From: Lepas anatifera
Lineage: Eukaryota; Arthropoda; Thecostraca; Lepadidae
DNA length: 64,000 nucleotides
Assembly (NCBI GenBank): GCA_034440635.1
Contig: JAOTON010002076.1
Span: 1 to 64,000, forward strand
Direction of reading: 5' to 3'
Positions within the stretch are counted from its first letter, which is position 1. Every line of letters starts with the position of its first letter. The translations under genes and the position numbers were made by a program. Shown piece by piece: positions 19,273 through 31,086 of the stretch. The notes under the pieces were generated by a model. The model was given only the letters and a program-made list of their open reading frames with translations. It was not told where the DNA came from and ran no database searches.

Positions 19273-19830
19273 ATGTTCTCTCGTAGCACACCAAAAAACA
19301 TACCCAAAACTCTGTCAAGTTCCACCTTGGAAAACATACTCAAGCCCTGTTCAGTTCGACCCCAGAAAGCTTACCTAAACTTTGTTCCGTTCCACCCCAG
19401 AAAACATGCCCAAAACTTTGTGCCGTTCCACGCCGATTCCAGTACGACCTTTACGGTGTATGTACATTTGTCTATTGAAGGCTGCTCGTCCCGAATAAAA
19501 TTGCGAAATTTTGTCTCATCTCTCCCATGCTCGCCGCCCTGTTTTGCGTACCATGTTGACCTCCAGGCTGTTTTGTAGAGAACAGCATGATATAACACTT
19601 TAGAATCCATTCCATTTCGTCGCGTTTAAATTTGCTCCATACCATTTTGTCCTGACAAAATCCAAGAAACAGTTCCATACCGTTCTATTTCGCTTTTCCC
19701 GGACATTTTAGGAAGATGTTATCGAGTTCCGACCCGTTCTGACTGATACCTGGACAAGTTCATCCCATCTCGCCCCATTCCATCCCACCGCATTCCATCC
19801 CGCCTCATAAGTCCCATCCCATTTCTCATT
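19273..19830. repeat. Degenerate TTCCR-rich satellite with about 50-bp subrepeats
   Basis: Three diverged units of about 50 bp containing CAAAACTTTGT and GTTCCACCCCAGAAAACATG-like sequence (19300-19430). These are followed by loosely periodic CCATTCCATCCC motifs to about 19810. No coding signal beyond composition. Confidence 0.6.
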
Positions 19831-20393
19831 CCTTGCAAACATCTTGTATTGAACCTCCTTTTGGTTGGGTATATCAGTTTGCAGAACAAATATAATATTT
19901 TTGAAACTCATGTGTTCGATTTTATCACACTCCTTCGGTAAGGGACTGAAATTGCCATTCCCACTAGATGGCAACTAAAATATAACTCGTCCACGTCGGC
20001 GCCACAAATTACATGAGCCTTCAACGCTAGAAAACAGCCTAACAATAATTTTTTGTATTGATTGTACCGCATAAGCTAACATCGAATCAAACAAGGGTAA
20101 GGCCTAGTTGAACAATCTGTCGCTACGTTGGTTGACATATGTACAAGCTTTTTTCAATTGCAAGAAAATTATTTTGGCAATGGCTCAATCATGTAATAGG
20201 AAAGGCGCCAACTATTTAGCGTAGATTAAACGTATTCCAATAACGGGCGTTAGAAATCACATCACGGCTTTCCGTTTTATACACCAACAATGCATAACGG
20301 TAAGTTTACTGACGGAATGCGTCAGTGCGAATGTATTCGCACCGTCTAGTTCTTCAGTCTTCCTTTCGTATCGCCAACAAATCTGCCACTAAC

Positions 20394-20583
20394 CTTCTTC
20401 ACTGTAGGACAAGAACGCGGTCTCACAACAGCCTTCGCCCCCATTCGGCTTGAAATCAAGAGTCAACAGCCATCGCCTGACTGTCTGACGCAAGCGGACC
20501 TGATTAGCCTCCTCCAGAGCTGTTGTCGCCGGACGTGCGTGCACGTCACAGCACCGTATGTAACACACATCACATCCTATCAC
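20394..20583 (-). CDS. Possible first coding exon of an unrecognised gene (CpG-rich)
   Basis: A minus-strand frame from an ATG at 20583 contains RLRQTVRRWLLTLDFKPNGG and CCETAFLSYSEE and runs to a good donor, GAAG|GTTAGT. The segment just upstream (20590-20760) is rich in CpG, as at an invertebrate or vertebrate promoter. I do not recognise the protein. No downstream exon could be paired with it; it would have to lie below 20394. Confidence 0.25.
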
Positions 20584-21189
20584 GCACTTTACGCACTGCC
20601 CGCGTCGGTCGGTCCCTCACACCGCCCGAGTGCTGTACTATCTGGGCCAGGCAGCGCGCGCCGCGGCGGCCACGGGGCGTCCGCCCCACCTACCCCTCCC
20701 CACAACCAGGGTAACCGCCCGGCCGATCGCGACACAACATAGAGAGCACGCCAGCGCAAGGGCGGATTCAGGGCGGGGAAAACAGAGCAGGGTCAAACCG
20801 ACGACGGCATTTCTGGAAATTGGCTGCGTGATGTGTGGCTGCCAACTTTGTTACCATTCTATGTCCTCCCCAGACGAATTTCTGGGAACGCCTTTGGGCC
20901 GACGTGATCGTCAGAACAGAGCTGCGGCACCCAGCTGACCGAGCTCTGTGCTGCTCTGTATCGGAACTCGGGCAACAACAAAGGGGTCATATGTGTTGCA
21001 ACATCTGTAGATTCGATTGCAAAGGCTTCGGAAAGTTGAGTAAACTTATGAATATAATATATCTTGGAGTGTTCGTAATGGAAACGGAAGTTACGATGGG
21101 AACGGGAGCCGGCCACTGGGGTAGCGGCGACGGTGGCAGATCCTTCAGGATCACCCTACGATCCAAGTCTTGGCAGCATTGACCAGTAC

Positions 21190-21262
21190 GGTTTTGACGA
21201 CAGACTGGTAGGCAGGCAAACACACAGGCAGAAAGACAGACGAACAGACAGACGGACACACG
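21190..21262 (+). repeat. Degenerate (CAGA)n microsatellite
   Basis: Runs of CAGA, CAGG and CGGA tetranucleotides such as GACAGACGAACAGACAGACG. Confidence 0.7.
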
Positions 21263-21960
21263 CTTATTTTCATAATAAGACACCAGATACATCACACATG
21301 ATTCACAGTTGGGATTTCACTGATTACTAAAACTGTTATTTTGAAGACGTCACTAATTGTTAGAAAAAAGGGAACATTTCTGTTCTTAGCGTATGGAAGT
21401 GGGGAGAAAAGGCTGTTCCCTGATTTTCAGACCTCTCTCTCTCTCTCTCTCTTGTTCTTAAATTGTTCTTTTTAGAATTTCGAAAAAGTGGTCCATTCCC
21501 CTTAAGGTAATGGGCTCGCAGTTTTCTGGTCTCAGGGACGACGGTACGCATGAATCGCGATACAGACTGATTCAGGGGCGTAGGAACGGTTTGAAAAGTG
21601 GGGGGCCAACCTTAGAGGGGGCCCACCTCAAGGGGGCCCCAGTCCACGGGGGCCCATAATTATAAAAAATTAGTTAGCTCGTTTGGTGTCAATAAGGCAC
21701 GCATGCACACAAGGATGTCAATATATGGAAAATTGAGAAATTAAATTTTGCCCTATGATTTCGAGTTGTACCTATTTGATACCAAATCATAGTAAAACGC
21801 CAAAAAAATTTTTTTGTTTTTTTACCAAGACCCATTTCAAATACTAAATACATTTTAAAGCTTTTTTGGAGGATTTCAATCATGTTTTACCGCGAGCGCG
21901 TTTTTTATATTGACAGATGTTTAGGCCCTTTTTTCTTTTTTTCTTCTTTTTTTTAAATTT

Positions 21961-22070
21961 AAATACGCTTATGAACAAAGGGCATCCTCCTACCTTCAGC
22001 ATTAAATCAGGTATCTCCTTGGACATCACGCAAGACCATAAGCAAGCTTGTAACGTTTGCATGGTGTCCA
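21961..22070 (-). pseudogene. L1/Tx1-like LINE fragment (reverse transcriptase region)
   Basis: Nearly identical to 45527-45628 inside the larger LINE (shared GCATTAAATCAGGTATCTCC and AAGCAAGCTTGTAACGTTTG). It is a second copy of the segment that follows the RT catalytic motif. Confidence 0.75.
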
Positions 22071-22454
22071 AGGATACTTAGCCATTGGGCAAAAAATGGG
22101 ACAATTTTGTTACTGAAACAAATTGGCGCGGCTAAGTACACATCACATCTACAAAACTTTTCATCACATTTACAAAATTAGGAACTGTTAAGAAAACTAC
22201 AGACAATGCTTTGATACCAAATAGCCTCACTTCGCTATGCCTAATCAACTTGTATTTTCTTATTTAATGACGAAAATGGTAACATTTATTTATGTTATTA
22301 CATATCTCTTCTTGCCATCATTAGAGATTGATTTAGGTGAAGCCTGATCACAATAAATACGCCTAGCTATATTTTGATGCCTAAAATGCAGAGTTCCAGC
22401 ATGACTGCAAGTGCAATGTAGGTACTTGATGGCCAACTTTGTGATGCCGAGGAG

Positions 22455-22620
22455 GTGTGGGCATGGTGTTATAGTGGTTAGCAGCCTTGCTTTCCACGCG
22501 ACCAACTCGGGTTTAAGGCACGGCAGATTCCTTGTGCAAGGAGCGATTTAACTCCCAAGAAACCCCTCCAACAGGGAAAGAGTTGGCGACGCCATATAAC
22601 CCTGGCATCGAAAGACGTCG
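22455..22620 (+). repeat. tRNA-derived SINE (decayed)
   Basis: TGTTATAGTGG fits a polymerase III A box and CGGGTTTAAGGC, about 45 nt on, is a worn B box. The downstream body (CACGGCAGATTCCTTGTG) resembles the SINE at 55527. The 176-codon ORF at 22532-23062 crosses SINE and element-end sequence and is not a gene. Confidence 0.5.
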
Positions 22621-22841
22621 CGCCTTTCGATGGCTCAGGGACGACTGTTGTTCGGCATTTGGTGCGGGGTCTGTGTCCAATTCATATTTTGTGTTGGGAT
22701 TGGGATGGAGTTTGATTGGGCCCAGTTCTCAGAACTCATTTGGCAACACTCGGGTAGTAGGTGCCTTGGCTTTTTTACGAAGCGCTCCTCCTCCAGGGGC
22801 TTGCAGGCAGCGTACTACGGAACTTGAAAGTTCCCTGACAA

Positions 22842-22966
22842 GCTATCGGGCCCGTTTGGGTTTCTTGTTCTATATTACAGTTGCTGATAGTTGTATATTC
22901 GTTGCGGGGGCCCACATCAAAGGGGGGCAGTATCTCCCTGACCCCCGGTTCCTATGCCTATGCCAC
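22842..22966 (+). repeat. Second copy of the right terminus of the 21573-28390 element
   Basis: Matches 28259-28390 over AGCTATCGGG, ATATTACAGTTG, GTTGCGGGGGCCCA and CCCCCGGTTCCTA-GCCTATG. Same orientation as the true end. Confidence 0.75.
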
Positions 22967-22969
22967 CCA

Positions 22970-23391
22970 GGGACCGCTAAATTATCTCGGAGGGCCCCAA
23001 GGTCCAGACCATGGCTCAGGAACCCAGATCAGTCAGCTCAAGGGCCTAGACCAGTGCATTAGCCTCGGGACCAGCTTATCAAGGGACCCTACATAAGCAC
23101 AGGACCCCTATAAGCTCATCACAGGGGAGTTCCAGATTCGCACAGGGTGCCAGATTAGCTTAGGGGCCCGGTTCAGCTCGGAGGTCCCCAGGTCGACTTA
23201 TGTAGGGTCTCAAAACAGCTCAAGGGACTTGTTCAAGCTCACGGCGCCCAGCTTAGCTCAATGATGCTAGAACAGTTCAGGGCCCCCATACCAGATCAGA
23301 GGCCCCAGTTAAGCACAGCGGTACCCAGATTAGCTCAGGGCCCCAGCCAGGCTTAGGGGTCCCAGGGTGGCTGATATAGAGTCTCAGAACA
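22970..23391 (+). repeat. GC-rich minisatellite (CAGATTAGCTCAGGGGCCCC type), left block
   Basis: Degenerate units of about 20-30 bp built from AGATTAGCTCAGGG and GGGGCCC. It continues at 27641 after the nested element, which split it. Confidence 0.75.
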
Positions 23392-26300
23392 CAGTGGCGT
23401 AGCCAGGATTCAGCCAAGGAGGGGTCCGACTACCGTCGGGGGCCCCAGGCCGGGGGTCCCCTTAGTAACCGGGCCCATCTCCTATATCTTTTGTATAGTA
23501 TTTTAACATTATAACATTCACACGAAGGAAAATTTGTTGTGCCTTTTTAAGCATTCATTCTTATTTTGTTTATAGCTTGGTTTTTTTCGATCTGACCAAG
23601 TGTTGGTAAACTAAGGTCACCAAATATTAAGGATGACCCATACCTTATATGGTAGCGTGGCTATAATAACAGCTTTGAGCCATATTTCGGGAAGTTCAAT
23701 GTTGATGCACGCAGGATGTTAAACCTGAGTCTACCTCAATTCACTCGGGTAATCAGACATGAAGTTATTGGAGGTCAGTCGTTTTGAGTACGAAGAAATG
23801 ATCTTCTACGGGAAATGATTAGCAATTATATCCCGGTGTCGAATCCATGGACTCTTTATCAGGAAATTTCCAAAGAAACGAAAAAAACGAATAAAGATAC
23901 AAGGGATATGGTAGTGTGTCCCGAACGTTACATAACCTCTATTCCGTCGACAGATCCTGTTGAGATCCAGTTACTTTCTTACCCTTGCTATCTTGTAAAC
24001 GAGCAAATTACCAAGACAAAAGGCGCCCAAGATATCTATCGCCTTGGCTCACTCTGTTATTGTTATTTTCAACCTTTCATACCTATTTTTCTTTTTGGGA
24101 TTATGTTCATCAATTTCTGTCATTACCCTTGTTTGTCTGGTTTCCTACGAAAATATTGGAAAGTTGTTTATTTCAGAATATTTAGGAATGTAGTTATTGG
24201 TGTTAAGCTAAAATATTAAAAATTGACTAAAGTGCCCAATTCCCTGTTTGATTTGCTCTTATGGTAAAATTAGATAAATTTTTGCCTTTCCTTCGATAAT
24301 CATGTTTCAATTTGTGCTTTTTTAGTACGCAATAGGGGTAGGTACATTTTTTCCGAGGCATATGATTTTGAAATTTTTTATTTGAGCTCTGGGGCCACCT
24401 AAGACCAACACTTGGCGGCGCTCACAAAGCTAATTTTCGGCCGCTCTCCCGATTAGATCTCAGTGGGTCTCGGAGACCGATTCACGGCGCCTCTTGATCA
24501 AAACTGGGGGCCCCTGAGAATCTCTCGGGGCTCCTGAGATTAGTTATCGGTAGCACCTCTGAGACTAATTATTGGGCCCCCGAGATTTGCTCTGGAGGGG
24601 GGGCTGAGACTTAGTATCGTGGTCATCCAGATAAGCTATTGGGGTCCCATGAGGCTGTCTTTGGGGTGGGGGAGGGGGCTGGGAATGACTTCCGACAGCC
24701 CTCTGAGACCTACTCTAGGGCGCCCCTGAGACAAACACCCGGGGGGGGGGGTGGAATCACCTCTGAGACTGAGTCTTTGGCGTTCCTGAGACTGACTCGG
24801 AGGCTACAGATTAGCTCTCGCGGGCCTAAGGCTAACTCCGGGCCCGTGAGACCAAAACTCGGGAGCACCTCTGGAAATTACTCTCAGAACCCCGAGATTA
24901 ACTCTCGGAAGTCTCTGAGACTGACAACCGGGAGCCCTCTGAGACTAACTTTTGGGTGCTCCCTGAGATTGACTCTCGGGGCCGCTTATACCAAAACTCG
25001 GGGGGGGCACAGCCTGAGGCTAAATCTTGAGGGCTCCCAAAATTACCCCTCTGGGGCCCCCTGAAACCAGCACTCTGCGGATCAAATTAGACTAAATCTC
25101 GGACCCCCGGATTAACTCTCGGGGTCACCTGAAACTAAATATTGACTCCTGAGAGAGAAGCCCGTGATACCATGAGGGGCCCCCTGAGACCGACTCTTGG
25201 GGTGCTCTGAGACTGACTCTTGGGGTTCTCTGAGACAGACTCTCAGGGGGACCCCGAGACCACATCTCGGGGTCCCCTAAGACAGACTCTTGGGGTCCCC
25301 TTGACCGACTCTTGGGGTTCTCTAAGACTGACTCTCAGGGGCCCCCTGAAATAGATTATGTTGCAGGGCCCTGAGAACCACTCTTTGGGGGCCCCTGAGA
25401 CTAGTTCGGCCTCCTCCCCTGAGACAGACTCCCGGGGCCCCTGATACCGAATTTTGGGGCCCCTGAGACCAACCCTCTGGGACCCCTAAAATCTACTTTC
25501 GGGGGCCTTGAGACCGACTCTCAGGGCGGGGGCCGTGAGGCCAACTCGAGACGCCCTGAGAACGAATCTTCAGGGGCCCCTGAGACTGACTCTGGGGGCC
25601 CCGTGATCAGAGAATCCTTTGCAGTGGTTCAAATTGGCCCAAGGGGTGGGGGTCTGCGACGCCTAGGGCCCCCTTGGTTACACCACTGCATCCAAACTTT
25701 CGGGGGCCCTCTGAAATCACCAGTTGGAGGCCCCTAAAATAATTGCTCCCCCTAGACCAATACTCCGGAGCCCCTTGAGGCTGATGCCAGGGGGTCCTAA
25801 GACTAAGCTCGGGGTCCCACTTAGATCAGGCTCAGGGGCACCCTTAGACCCATGCTCGCGCTTTTCTCAGGAGTAACTCGACACCGATGTTCCGGGGCCC
25901 TCAAGATCAATATTTCGAGCCCCCCCAAGACTAATGCTCGGTGCTCTGGAGCCCCTCGATGCCGATGCTCGGGGGTCCTGAACCCAGGCCTGGGGGCCCC
26001 TGGGACCAAACTCTGGGTCTCATGAGGTCAATGCTCGTGCCTCACTCATGAGTCCCTCGATATCAATAGTCGGAGGCACCCCGAGGGGGGCCCTGAACCC
26101 CTGAGACCAAGCTCGGGCCCCTGAGACCAAGCTCGAGGGGACCCTGCGACCAAGCTCGGATGCTCCCTGAGACCAAGCTCGAGGGCCCCCTGACACCAAC
26201 CTCGGGGGTTCCCTGAGACCAAGCTCGAGACCACGTGAGACCAAGATCGAAAGGCCCATGAGACCAAACATCGAAAGGCCCATGAGACCAAGCTTGCCCC

Positions 26301-27640
26301 CCCTAAGACCAAGCTCGGTTGTCCCCTGAGACCAAGCTCGAGGGCCCCTGAGACCAGGCTCACGGGCCCCCGAGATCAATATTCGGTATTCCAGAGTCCT
26401 CGATACCAATGATCAGGGTCCCCTCCGAACTCAGGGGGCCCCCGAGATCAATGTTCGGTACTCTGGAACCCTCGATACCGATGATCAGGGGCCCCTGAGA
26501 CCAAGCTCGGGGGTCCCCTGAGACCAAGCTCGGGCGTTCCCTGAGACCAAGCTCGGAGGGCCCCTGACACCGAGCTCGGAGGGCCCTGAGACAAAGCTCG
26601 GGGGCGCTGAGACCAAGCTCGGTGGCCCCTTGAGACCAAGATCAGGGCCCCGAGACCAATGCTCGTGTTTTCCAGTGCATACGGTCAGCCTTATGCATCA
26701 GATGCCCTCGGATGCCTCCCTGAGACCAAGCTCGAGGGCCCCTGACACTAAGCTCGGGGAGAGGGGGCCTGAGACTAAGCTTGGGGGCATCCCTGAGACC
26801 AAGCTCGGGGGCCCTGAGACCAAGCTCGGGGTTATCTGAGACCAAGCTCGGAGGGCTCCTGACACCAAGCTCGGGGGGCCCCTGAGACCAAGCTCGGAGG
26901 CCCTAAGACCAAACTCGAAGGGCTCCCTGAGACCAAGCTCGGGAGCTCCCTGAGACCAAGCTCGGGGGGTCCCCTGAGACCAAGCTCGAGGGTCCTGAGA
27001 TCAAGCTCGGGGTTATCTGAGACCAAGCTCGGAGGGTTCCCTGACACCAAGCTCGGGGGGCCCCTGAGACCAAGCTCGGGAGCTCCCTGAGACCAAGCTC
27101 GGGGGTCCCCTGAGACCAAGCTCGAGGGTCCTGAGATCAAGCTCGGGGTTATCTGAGACCAAGCTCGGAGGGTTCCCTGACACCAAGCTCGGGGGGCCCC
27201 TGAGACCAAGCTCGGGGGCCCTGATTCCAAACTCGAAGGGCCCCCTGAGACTAAGCTCGGGAGCTCCCTGAGACCAAGCTCGGAGGGCCCCCAGACACCA
27301 AGCTCGGGGGCCCCTGAGACCAAAATCGAAAGGCCCGTGAGACCAAGATCGAAAGGCCCGTGAGACCGAGCTCGGGGGAGGGGCCCTGAGACCAAGCTCG
27401 GGGGCCCTGAGGCCAAGCTCGGGACCCCCTGAGACTGAGCACAGGGGTCTCCCAAGATCAATATTCGGTACTCTGGAGCCCTCGATACCGATTATCGGGG
27501 GCCTCCTGAGACCAAGCTCGGGAGGCCCCCCCGAGACCAGGCTCAGGGGCCCCCGAAATCATTTTTTGTTTTTAGTGCATAAGGTCAGCCTAAGGGGGTC
27601 CGCGGACCCCTGAGACCACCCTCCCCTGGCTACACCACTG
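23392..27640. mobile_element. Nested hAT-like element (4.25 kb) with a satellite interior
   Basis: Left end CAGTGGCGTAGCCAGG; right end, inverted, CAGTGGTGTAGCCAGG. Exact 8-bp target duplication TCAGAACA at 23384-23391 and 27641-27648. The flanks, put together, resemble an uninterrupted unit of the host minisatellite near 23208-23245. The ORF at 23815-24219 has no recognisable domain. Most of the interior is minisatellite. Confidence 0.88.
24450..27560 (+). repeat. GGGGCCCCTGAGACCAAGCTCG minisatellite (about 3.1 kb)
   Basis: Over 100 degenerate copies of a 20-27 bp unit with core CCTGAGACCAAGCTCGGGGG. The left part (24450-25650) is more diverged (CTGAGACTGACTCTCGGGG) and the right part (26100-27430) more uniform. 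The long minus-strand ORFs here, such as 26832-27461, are artefacts of a repeat with no stop. Confidence 0.93.
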
Positions 27641-27648
27641 TCAGAACA

Positions 27649-28258
27649 TCTCAAGGGGCCCATTCAAGCTCTCGGCCGCCCGGTCAGTGGCTGTAAAGCC
27701 TTATAGGGGTCCTAGACCATCTCAGGGGCCCTCAGTTCAACACAGAGGCCCATATTAGCTCTGATGACCAGATAAACTTAAGGGCCCGGCTCATCCAGGG
27801 GCCCCTTGTCGGCATATTTGGGGCTTCAGAACAGTTCAGGGTTTCAATTAAAGCTTATAACCAAATTTCAGAGCAGGGGCCCTATTCCTGTGCAGGGGCC
27901 TCAGATAAGTTTAGGGTCTTCTGTGCATCACAGGGGATCCAGATTAGCTCAAGGGGCAATATTAACTTTACGGTCCCAGCTCAGCTCAGGGGCCCCCAGG
28001 TCGGTGGATATAGGTTCTGGCCAACTCACGGTGCCCTGTTTAAGGTTACGGCTCCTAGCTCAGTTTAGGCATCCAAGAACAGTTCATGCTGCCCAAACCA
28101 TCTCAGGGGCGCTCAGTTCAGCTCAAAGGGCCCAGATTAGCTCGTATGGCATCAGATGCCAGTTCAGGGGCCCTGAGAAGCTTAGGGGACCTTAAAATCA
28201 ACTCATAGGACCTCAACTTAGTTTAGGGGCACAGGTAAGTTTAACGGGGTTCCGGGGC
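27649..28258 (+). repeat. GC-rich minisatellite, right block of the split array
   Basis: Same unit type as 22970-23391 (CAGATTAGCTCAAGGGGC, CAGCTCAGGGGCCCCCAGG), continuing to the right terminus of the outer element. Confidence 0.75.
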
Positions 28259-28399
28259 AAGCTATCGGGACAGTTTGAGTTTCTTGCTTGATATTACAGT
28301 TGTTGATATTCTTATCTCCGTTGCGGGGGCCCATCCCAGAAAAGTGGGGGGGGCCAGTGGCCCCCTGGCCCCCCGGTTCCTACGCCTATGGACTGATTG

Positions 28400-29895
28400 T
28401 TGAGAAGGCTATGAAAAGGTAAAGCTGTATTTCTTCGATTGTCAAGTGATTGTCACTAAAAATGATCAGAGAAATGCTATCGTAAGCTTTTCTTTTCTGT
28501 GTTTCGTCTTTCTGCGTCATTCTGGGGGAGCCAATAGTGGAAGAAGCGGACTTCGCCTCCCGGCGGGAACGTGGTGAGCGTATCTCTGATCTGCCGTCGG
28601 AGATTCGCTCGAGTAAACGACTCTTTCATCCGTCCAATACAGCCAAGGTCGCGTTTTTGCCACCACAGAAGCCGTCCGCACACAGCGATACAACAAAGCG
28701 ACTGAAAGGAGCAGCTAGGTACTGTGTGCATTGTCGCAAGCATAACAACTGGGAGCGAAGCTGTCTCGCCTCGTAATTTGAACCATCCTCAGCATATGCT
28801 TAGCGCTCTGGTTTTGAGCCGAATGGTAGTACGCTTGCTAGCAAAACGTGCGTCACCTGCAATCAGCTGACTCAGTGGCGCACGCGTTGGAGAAGGGGAG
28901 GGAGCAGGGGTCTGCCCCACTTTTTTGTAAAATTTTCTCAGTTTCATTCAAGTTGGCAAATAAATCGGTATATATTGTAACCAGGCAATGCGGAAGGCAG
29001 CAATGAGCCCAAATCCCAAATGAGTTTTTGGTTTCAGAGGGCACACTTTCTTATCGACAGCGGGTTGAAAATTAACCGCCCCTTCATTTTGTGCTGATGG
29101 TGGTGGTGACTCATTTTCGGTGGGGACGAATTTTGAGACGTTTGGTTTAGCTCAGTGGCGAGTCGGAGGCTTGCTAGCCTCCCACGTCCATCCGGGCCGG
29201 GTGCATGCGCGTGCGTTCGTCTTTCCGTAGCCCACGCCATTGCGCGTGAATCAATGCAAAACCAAACCGTGACGCTCGCAGGGAGCTCGTCCTGCCAGCG
29301 AAAGGTCAATGCCCTCCCAGTGGTGCGGGAATGCCCTCCCAAGCGCTGCTTTCAGCATTGTGCTTTTGAAACAAGGCATGGACCCGAAGAAGACAAGGAG
29401 CCTCCTGACACAACTTATTAAGTGATATGCTCCAAGACGCGAAAGAAAAACGCGTGACATTACGTGGGCTATCCTTCCCAAAATTGCATCGCTTCAAAAC
29501 TCTTTTCTTGGACCGAAGTGCAAATGGAAAATTGAATTATGCTAGCAGCCTCACTTGGTAGGTGTCAAAATTGGGAAATATTCGACAGAAGTATGAAGTT
29601 ACAATCAAAGTATAAGGCAATCCTATCTTTGAAATGGTTTAAAAAACATATGAGAATTTTCGCGTCAGAAAATAAACTTATTGAGAGCGAGAGCAAGAGT
29701 GTCAAAGTATAGAAATATTACATTTTTAGTATGGTTCAGCAAAACTATGAGAATGCTCGCATCAGAAAAGAGAGTGAGTGGAAGATATATATATATATAT
29801 ATATTTGTGTTTTTTTCTGCCAATTTTTCTTTCACATACGCAGAGTTCAGCATTGCCAAAATAATATGAATGATACCGTGCTACTTTGGAACTAC
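28400..29895. other. Unassigned sequence with two CpG-rich plus-strand ORFs
   Basis: ORFs at 28537-28776 (ending YCVHCRKHNNWERSC) and 29155-29421 are open and cysteine-containing but match no family I know. A TA microsatellite lies at 29787-29806. Nothing firm. Confidence 0.35.
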
Positions 29896-29903
29896 TACTC
29901 CAC

Positions 29904-30088
29904 CAGGGGCGTAGCCAAGGGGGGGGTGGCAGGGACAGCCGCCCCTCCCCTTGAAGGCCCGAAGGGCCCCTCTGAGGACACGATTCTGTGACAAGCAGGG
30001 CCTTTTTTACCCATCAGGTCCCTTTTGGCGCTGTCGCAGGGGCCCTTTTCGGGGCGCCCCCCTGAGCGAAATCCTGGCTACGTCCCTG
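29904..30088 (+). mobile_element. hAT MITE, GGCGTAGCC family (185 bp)
   Basis: Left end CAGGGGCGTAGCCAAGG; right end, inverted, CAGGGACGTAGCCAGGA. Exact 8-bp duplication TACTCCAC at 29896-29903 and 30089-30096. It shares end and internal sequence (TGTGACAAGCAGGGC, CCCTGAGCGAAATC) with the long element at 50285-57380 and looks like its deletion derivative. Confidence 0.9.
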
Positions 30089-30756
30089 TACTCCACCCTG
30101 TCGATGCTCCTGGCAAAAACCAGCCTCAAGAACGACGCATGTCTCTCATCTCCACCGAGTATTGAATCACTTATCGTTTTGGGGTGATGGTGGGGATCAT
30201 ATTTTTCAACCACTGATATTCACTTCTTTGGTTTTAGCCCAGGTCCCAGTAATTTTCCTGCTATAGTTGAAAAATCAAAACTGAAACGAACTTATAGAAA
30301 CACGGCAGCTGTAGAATAAATGTACACACTTCGTCAAAGGCTTTAGCCGAGTCGCTCATGTATCGCGTCATTGAGGAGCGTTTCCTATTCTCTCTCAGAG
30401 TACCCTTTAACCCCCGGATTTTGCGGGATGTTTGGCAAGCGGTCCGGGCACTTAGATGACGCAATATCCAGAAAACGTAGATATGTGTGTTCCGACAAAA
30501 AACGGTGATAGACGCCAGATCCGCATAAAAATTGAAAAGACGACAATGCCGAGTAGAAACAAAATCTAGCATGAAATAAATGCATGTATGTGCATACATA
30601 CATACCAAATACATCAATACTCGATTGGGATAAGAGAAGAGGAGCCAAAACAAATCCATATCAAATCCACGGCCCAGTTAAAAGATTCGCCAACCAATCC
30701 GGGCCGCTCTAGAGATTCACCGAGTAACCCAAACCAATCGGTTTGGAGCTCTTTAT

Positions 30757-31086
30757 CTATACAAAACAAGCGTATGGGAAAATCAGAACCAGTTGTATGA
30801 GCACCAAAACCTGCAGAACCAACCCGTAAATAGATATGCAGTACATTATTTTTGAAAACACTAGAGCATTAACGATTTGCTTTACAGCGGTACGAGGGAT
30901 GGCATGACTAGCTTGAAAAAGGCCCATGAGTAGGCCCGTGCGCTTTGTTGTTGGTGTGTCTATATGTGATCGAAATGTCAAGTTCCAGTCCATTACCAGC
31001 CCGGTATTTTCCAGGGGGTCATTCCCAAGTATTTTGGCTAGTTGGCACCCTCGGAAGCAATAAATCCCTTCAAAATTGTTAGTCAT
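30757..31086 (-). pseudogene. Non-LTR retrotransposon reverse transcriptase fragment (thumb region)
   Basis: The frame contains GLVMDWNLTFRSHI, RTGLLMGLFQASHAIPR and ALVFSKIMYCISIYG. This is the conserved post-catalytic region of Jockey/CR1/RTE-like reverse transcriptases (GVxxDxxLxFxxHI ... LxxSxxxYCxxVYG). No other part of the element is next to it. Confidence 0.75.

Larger units (their letters stand above)
21573..28390. mobile_element. Large hAT-like element with exact 8-bp target duplication, hosting a nested element
   Basis: Left end CAGGGGCGTAGGAACGG; right end, inverted, CATAGGCGTAGGAACCGG. The 8-bp sequence GACTGATT occurs exactly at 21565-21572 and 28391-28398. The interior holds an L1/Tx1 fragment (21961-22070), a SINE (22455 on), GGGGCCCC-type minisatellite, and a second hAT-like element at 23392-27640. 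Without that insert it is about 2.6 kb. No transposase frame was seen, so it is non-autonomous. Confidence 0.82.

Noticed and set aside
22532..23062. 176-codon plus-strand frame
   Set aside because: It crosses a SINE, a duplicated transposon terminus and minisatellite; it is not a coding unit.
26832..27461. 209-codon minus-strand frame of Gly/Leu/Ser/Pro repeats
   Set aside because: It is a translation of the CCTGAGACCAAGCTCGG minisatellite, whose unit contains no stop in that frame.
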